From: Comamonadaceae bacterium | GTDB taxonomy: Bacteria > Pseudomonadota > Gammaproteobacteria > Burkholderiales > Burkholderiaceae_C | NCBI GenBank assembly: GCA_947448745.1 | Contig: CANFOQ010000001.1 | Span: 1-64,000, forward strand | Direction: 5' to 3' | Length of the DNA: 64,000 nt | In this document: piece by piece, positions 61,420-64,000 of the stretch | Layout: each line of letters starts with the position of its first letter | Numbering within the stretch: the first letter of the stretch is position 1 | Translations under genes and position numbers: made by a program | The notes under the pieces: generated by a model | Seen by the model: the letters and a program-made list of their open reading frames with translations, nothing else | What the model was told of the DNA's origin: nothing | Databases searched by the model: none

Positions 61420-62178
61420 ATGCAGATCAAAAACAATGTATTCATCGTCACCGGCGGCGCGTCCGGCTTGGGCGAAGGCACCGCCCGCATGCTCGCCAAG
61501 CACGGCGGCAAAGTCGTCATCGCCGACATGCAAGACGACAAAGGCCAGGCCATCGCGGCTGAAATTGGTGGTGCGTTCATGCACTGCGACGTGTCTAACG
61601 AAGAACACGCTGCGGCGGTTGTGGCCAAAGCGCAGTCCTTGGGCAAATTGTCCGGTTTGGTCAATTGCGCGGGCATCGCCACCGCCGAGCGCACCGTGGG
61701 CAAAACCGGCCCGCATCTCTTGGCCGGTTTTCAGCGCACCATCAACATCAACCTGGTGGGCAGCTTCAACATGATCCGTTTAAGCGCCCAGGCCATGAGC
61801 ACCAACGCCCCGGAAGAAACAGGCGAGCGCGGTGTGCTCATTTCTACAGCTTCTGTGGCGGCCTACGATGGCCAAATCGGTCAAGCCGCTTACTCCGCAT
61901 CGAAAGGCGGCATCGTCGGCATGACCTTGCCTATTGCGCGTGACTTGTCCAAGCTGGGCATCCGCAACATGACCATTGCCCCCGGCATTTTTGGCACCCC
62001 CATGATGTTCTCCATGCCCAAAGACGTGCAAGACGCTTTGGCCGCAGGTGTGCCCTTCCCTTCACGCTTGGGCACACCCCTTGATTACGCGAAATTGGTC
62101 ATGCACATCCTCGACAACGACATGCTCAACGGCGAAGTGATTCGCCTTGATGGTGCCATTCGCTTACCCCCCAAATAA
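61420..62178 (+). CDS. SDR family 3-hydroxyacyl-CoA dehydrogenase-like oxidoreductase
   Basis: The 252-aa classical SDR has TGGASGLGEGT, NCAGIA, the Ser in STASVAAYDGQIGQ and Tyr/Lys in AYSASKGG. It shares long identical stretches with the SDR at 23037-23816 (VGMTLPIARDL, PGIFNTP/PGIFGTP), so the two are paralogs of the HSD17B10-like group. It is followed 15 bp later by gamma-glutamyltransferase. Confidence 0.9.
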   Translation: MQIKNNVFIVTGGASGLGEGTARMLAKHGGKVVIADMQDDKGQAIAAEIGGAFMHCDVSNEEHAAAVVAKAQSLGKLSGLVNCAGIATAERTVGKTGPHLLAGFQRTININLVGSFNMIRLSAQAMSTNAPEETGERGVLISTASVAAYDGQIGQAAYSASKGGIVGMTLPIARDLSKLGIRNMTIAPGIFGTPMMFSMPKDVQDALAAGVPFPSRLGTPLDYAKLVMHILDNDMLNGEVIRLDGAIRLPPK

Positions 62179-62193
62179 TTCAACAAGGCTCAC

Positions 62194-64000
62194 ATGACAA
62201 ACACCCCTCTTTTGAACGCCATGGCCCAATCCATGCGCATCGGCAGCACCGCCTTGGTGCTGGGCAGCTTGATGATCACCAGCACCGCCGTGTTGGCTGA
62301 CACCAAAAAACGCGCAGAAGCACCTGAGGCCAGCACCGGCTACAAAGCCAAAGCGGCCAAAACTTTCAAGACGCGCGGCGTGTCTTCGGCCAACCCTTTG
62401 GCCAGCGAAGCCGGCAACGCCATCCTGAAAGCAGGTGGCTCGGCCGTGGACGCGGCGATTGCCGTGCAAATGGTCTTGAACCTGGTGGAACCCCAGTCCA
62501 GCGGCATCGGTGGCGGCGCATTCATGCTGCACCACGATGGTCAAAAACTGCAAATGTTCGATGGCCGCGAAACCTCGCCGCACCTGAGCCATGAAGAGCT
62601 GTTTGTTTACAACCACGGCGAGTTGATGGCGTTTGAAGAAGCCATGGTCGGTGGTCGTGCCGTGGGCGTGCCCGGCACCTTGCGCATGCTCGAGCAAGCG
62701 CACCGCCAACATGGCAAATTGCCCTGGGCAAAGTTGTTCCAACCGGCCATCCAGTTGTCGGAAAGTGGTTTCAAAATCAGCCCGCGCTTGCATGCCTTGC
62801 TGTTGGCCGATCGCCCCTTGCGCAAAGACCTGGCCGCCGCGCCGTATTTCTACAAACCCAATGGTCAACCTTTGCCCATCGGCCATGTGTTGAAAAACCC
62901 GGGTTTGGCACAAGTCCTCAAACTCATCGCCAAAGACGGTGCCGATGCCTTCTACCAAGGTCCCTTGGCACAAGCCTTGGTGAACAAGGTGCAACAGCAT
63001 TCCTACAACCCCGGCGTGCTGACCATGCGTGACATGGACCACTACCGTTCTGTGGTGCGCGAGGCCTTGTGTTTCTCGCACGCGGCCAGCAGCGGCCCCG
63101 TGCAAGTGTGTGGCGCGGGTGCGCCCAGTTCGGGTTTGATCGCCACCGCGCAAATCATGGGCATGTTGAACTACACCGCCGCCTTGAATGAAACACCTTC
63201 AGCCTGGGCCGAGCGCAACACCGTGGTGCCTTCTGTGCAATGGCTGCACCACTACAACGAAGCTGCGCGTTTGGCCTTCGCCGACCGCGCAATGTATGTG
63301 GCCGACCCCGACTTCACCAAAGCCCCCGGTGGCGATTGGAAAAAAATGATGTCGCCTGGCTACTTGCAGCAACGTGCCAGCTTGATTCAAAACCAACGCA
63401 TGGGCAACGCCACCGCGGGTCAACCTGGTGGCGCCCCTGTGGCGCAAGCACCGATGCCCGATCAGCCCGAGTACGGCACCAGCCACATCAGCATCGTTGA
63501 TGGCCTGGGCCACACCGTCTCCATGACCACCAGCATCGAGAGCGCTTTTGGTTCGCACGTGATGGTGAACCTGGGTCAACGCGGCGGCTTCTTGCTGAAC
63601 AACCAACTCACCGACTTCAGCTTCGCGCCACGCGATGAAGCCGGTGTGCCGGTGGCCAACCGGGTGCAAGCCAACAAGCGCCCACGCTCTTCCATGAACC
63701 CCTTGATGGTGTTTGAGCAAAACCCCAATGGTGAACGCGGTCAGGTGTTGACCAGCTTGGGCAGCCCGGGCGGCCCGATGATCATTCACTACACCGCACA
63801 AAGCCTGTGGGCCATGCTGCACTGGAACCAAAACGCGCAACAAGCGGTCAACATGCCGCACAGCGGTTTGACCAGCGCCAATGGGGCCTTGCTGTTGGAA
63901 AACGGCGGTTTCAAAGCCGACACCTTGAAAGCCTTGCAAGACAAAAACCATGTGCTGCTTGAGTTGGACATGCCCAGTGGTTTGGGTGTGTTGCAACGCC
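62194..64000 (+). CDS. ggt: Gamma-glutamyltransferase (cut by window edge)
   Basis: The frame is open from ATG 62194 to the window end, giving about 602 residues. It has a signal-like stretch ending STAVLADTKK and the large-subunit mark EPQSSGIGGGAFMLHHDG. The autoprocessing site is GTSHISIVD, whose nucleophile is Thr429. The Gly-Ser-Pro-Gly-Gly oxyanion motif follows (LGSPGGPMI). It cleaves gamma-glutamyl bonds such as in glutathione in the periplasm. Only the last few residues should be missing. Confidence 0.94.
   Translation, partial: MTNTPLLNAMAQSMRIGSTALVLGSLMITSTAVLADTKKRAEAPEASTGYKAKAAKTFKTRGVSSANPLASEAGNAILKAGGSAVDAAIAVQMVLNLVEPQSSGIGGGAFMLHHDGQKLQMFDGRETSPHLSHEELFVYNHGELMAFEEAMVGGRAVGVPGTLRMLEQAHRQHGKLPWAKLFQPAIQLSESGFKISPRLHALLLADRPLRKDLAAAPYFYKPNGQPLPIGHVLKNPGLAQVLKLIAKDGADAFYQGPLAQALVNKVQQHSYNPGVLTMRDMDHYRSVVREALCFSHAASSGPVQVCGAGAPSSGLIATAQIMGMLNYTAALNETPSAWAERNTVVPSVQWLHHYNEAARLAFADRAMYVADPDFTKAPGGDWKKMMSPGYLQQRASLIQNQRMGNATAGQPGGAPVAQAPMPDQPEYGTSHISIVDGLGHTVSMTTSIESAFGSHVMVNLGQRGGFLLNNQLTDFSFAPRDEAGVPVANRVQANKRPRSSMNPLMVFEQNPNGERGQVLTSLGSPGGPMIIHYTAQSLWAMLHWNQNAQQAVNMPHSGLTSANGALLLENGGFKADTLKALQDKNHVLLELDMPSGLGVLQR

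Noticed and set aside
62164-63153. A 329-codon open frame on the minus strand
   Set aside because: It is antisense to gamma-glutamyltransferase, with no ribosome site or domain.
1-64000. CRISPR arrays, tRNA/rRNA genes, prophage or complete insertion sequences
   Set aside because: No regularly spaced repeats, cloverleaf-like segments, integrase, transposase or phage structural genes were seen in any intergenic region.

Overview
The window reads as chromosome of a betaproteobacterium, most likely order Burkholderiales and family Comamonadaceae (Limnohabitans/Rhodoferax-like). This rests on the combination of EarP with an Arg32-type EF-P, a [4Fe-4S] FNR, a phasin with TGC-N3-GCA operators, livFGHM-type transporters carrying an acyl-CoA ligase, and long runs of genes with 4-bp ATGA overlaps. 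The genus is inference. Coding density is very high. I see no rRNA, tRNA, CRISPR array, prophage or complete insertion sequence.

Region by region. 1-1365: ahpCF peroxide defence (ahpF is cut by the window edge) and a small secreted protein. 1618-6718: a class I-like PHA synthase convergent with an acetate/butyrate kinase, a fused MaoC hydratase-phosphotransacylase and a FabI-like reductase. 6853-9277: three consecutive Crp/Fnr-type regulators, the last a true [4Fe-4S] FNR. 9290-12928: an MFS exporter, an orphan BMP-type nucleoside-binding protein, a flavin reductase and a purine/cytidine-type deaminase. 12910-20889: a GntR/FCD regulator, a TPP enzyme and a divergent acyl-CoA ligase that share a 16-bp palindrome, then a Rieske protein, a PQQ dehydrogenase with lanthanide-type ligands, and an MFS permease. 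20947-23816: purU, a thiolase and an SDR.

23919-32910: a serine hydrolase, pirin, and a branched-chain-type ABC transporter (livHMGF, acyl-CoA ligase, binding protein). 33094-39023: a small secreted protein, an MhpD-like hydratase, a K+ channel, an NCS2 nucleobase permease, PPK2, a cupin and an alpha/beta hydrolase. 39091-42633: an operon for an SHP-type oxygen-binding cytochrome c, a diheme cytochrome c, a cytochrome b561 and a QseBC-like two-component system, with a candidate response-regulator box upstream. 42742-47117: a DUF4010 membrane protein and a DUF1800/DUF1501 export pair. 47218-48383: an XRE antitoxin with an AbiEii-type nucleotidyltransferase toxin, headed by an inverted-repeat operator.

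48370-52911: an aminotransferase, earP-efp, a single-module KpsC-like protein, and a low-density stretch with a COG4190-type regulator remnant. 52912-59567: a seven-gene operon transcribed leftward (HDAC-like, thioesterase, nitroreductase, pncB, nhaD, 2-hydroxyacid dehydrogenase, rmuC). 59603-59672: a REPIN-like inverted repeat. 59832-64000: phasin with two operators, a patatin lipoprotein, an SDR and a gamma-glutamyltransferase cut by the window edge.

Functional themes are PHA and acyl-CoA metabolism (phaC, hydratase-Pta, FabI, thiolase, two SDRs, phasin, three acyl-CoA ligase or transport units), redox sensing and periplasmic electron transfer (FNR, SHP/DHC/b561, Rieske/PQQ), and import of organic acids and nucleobases. 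The most interesting units are the Rieske-PQQ dehydrogenase pair, the SHP-QseBC operon with its predicted box, and the XRE/AbiEii module.
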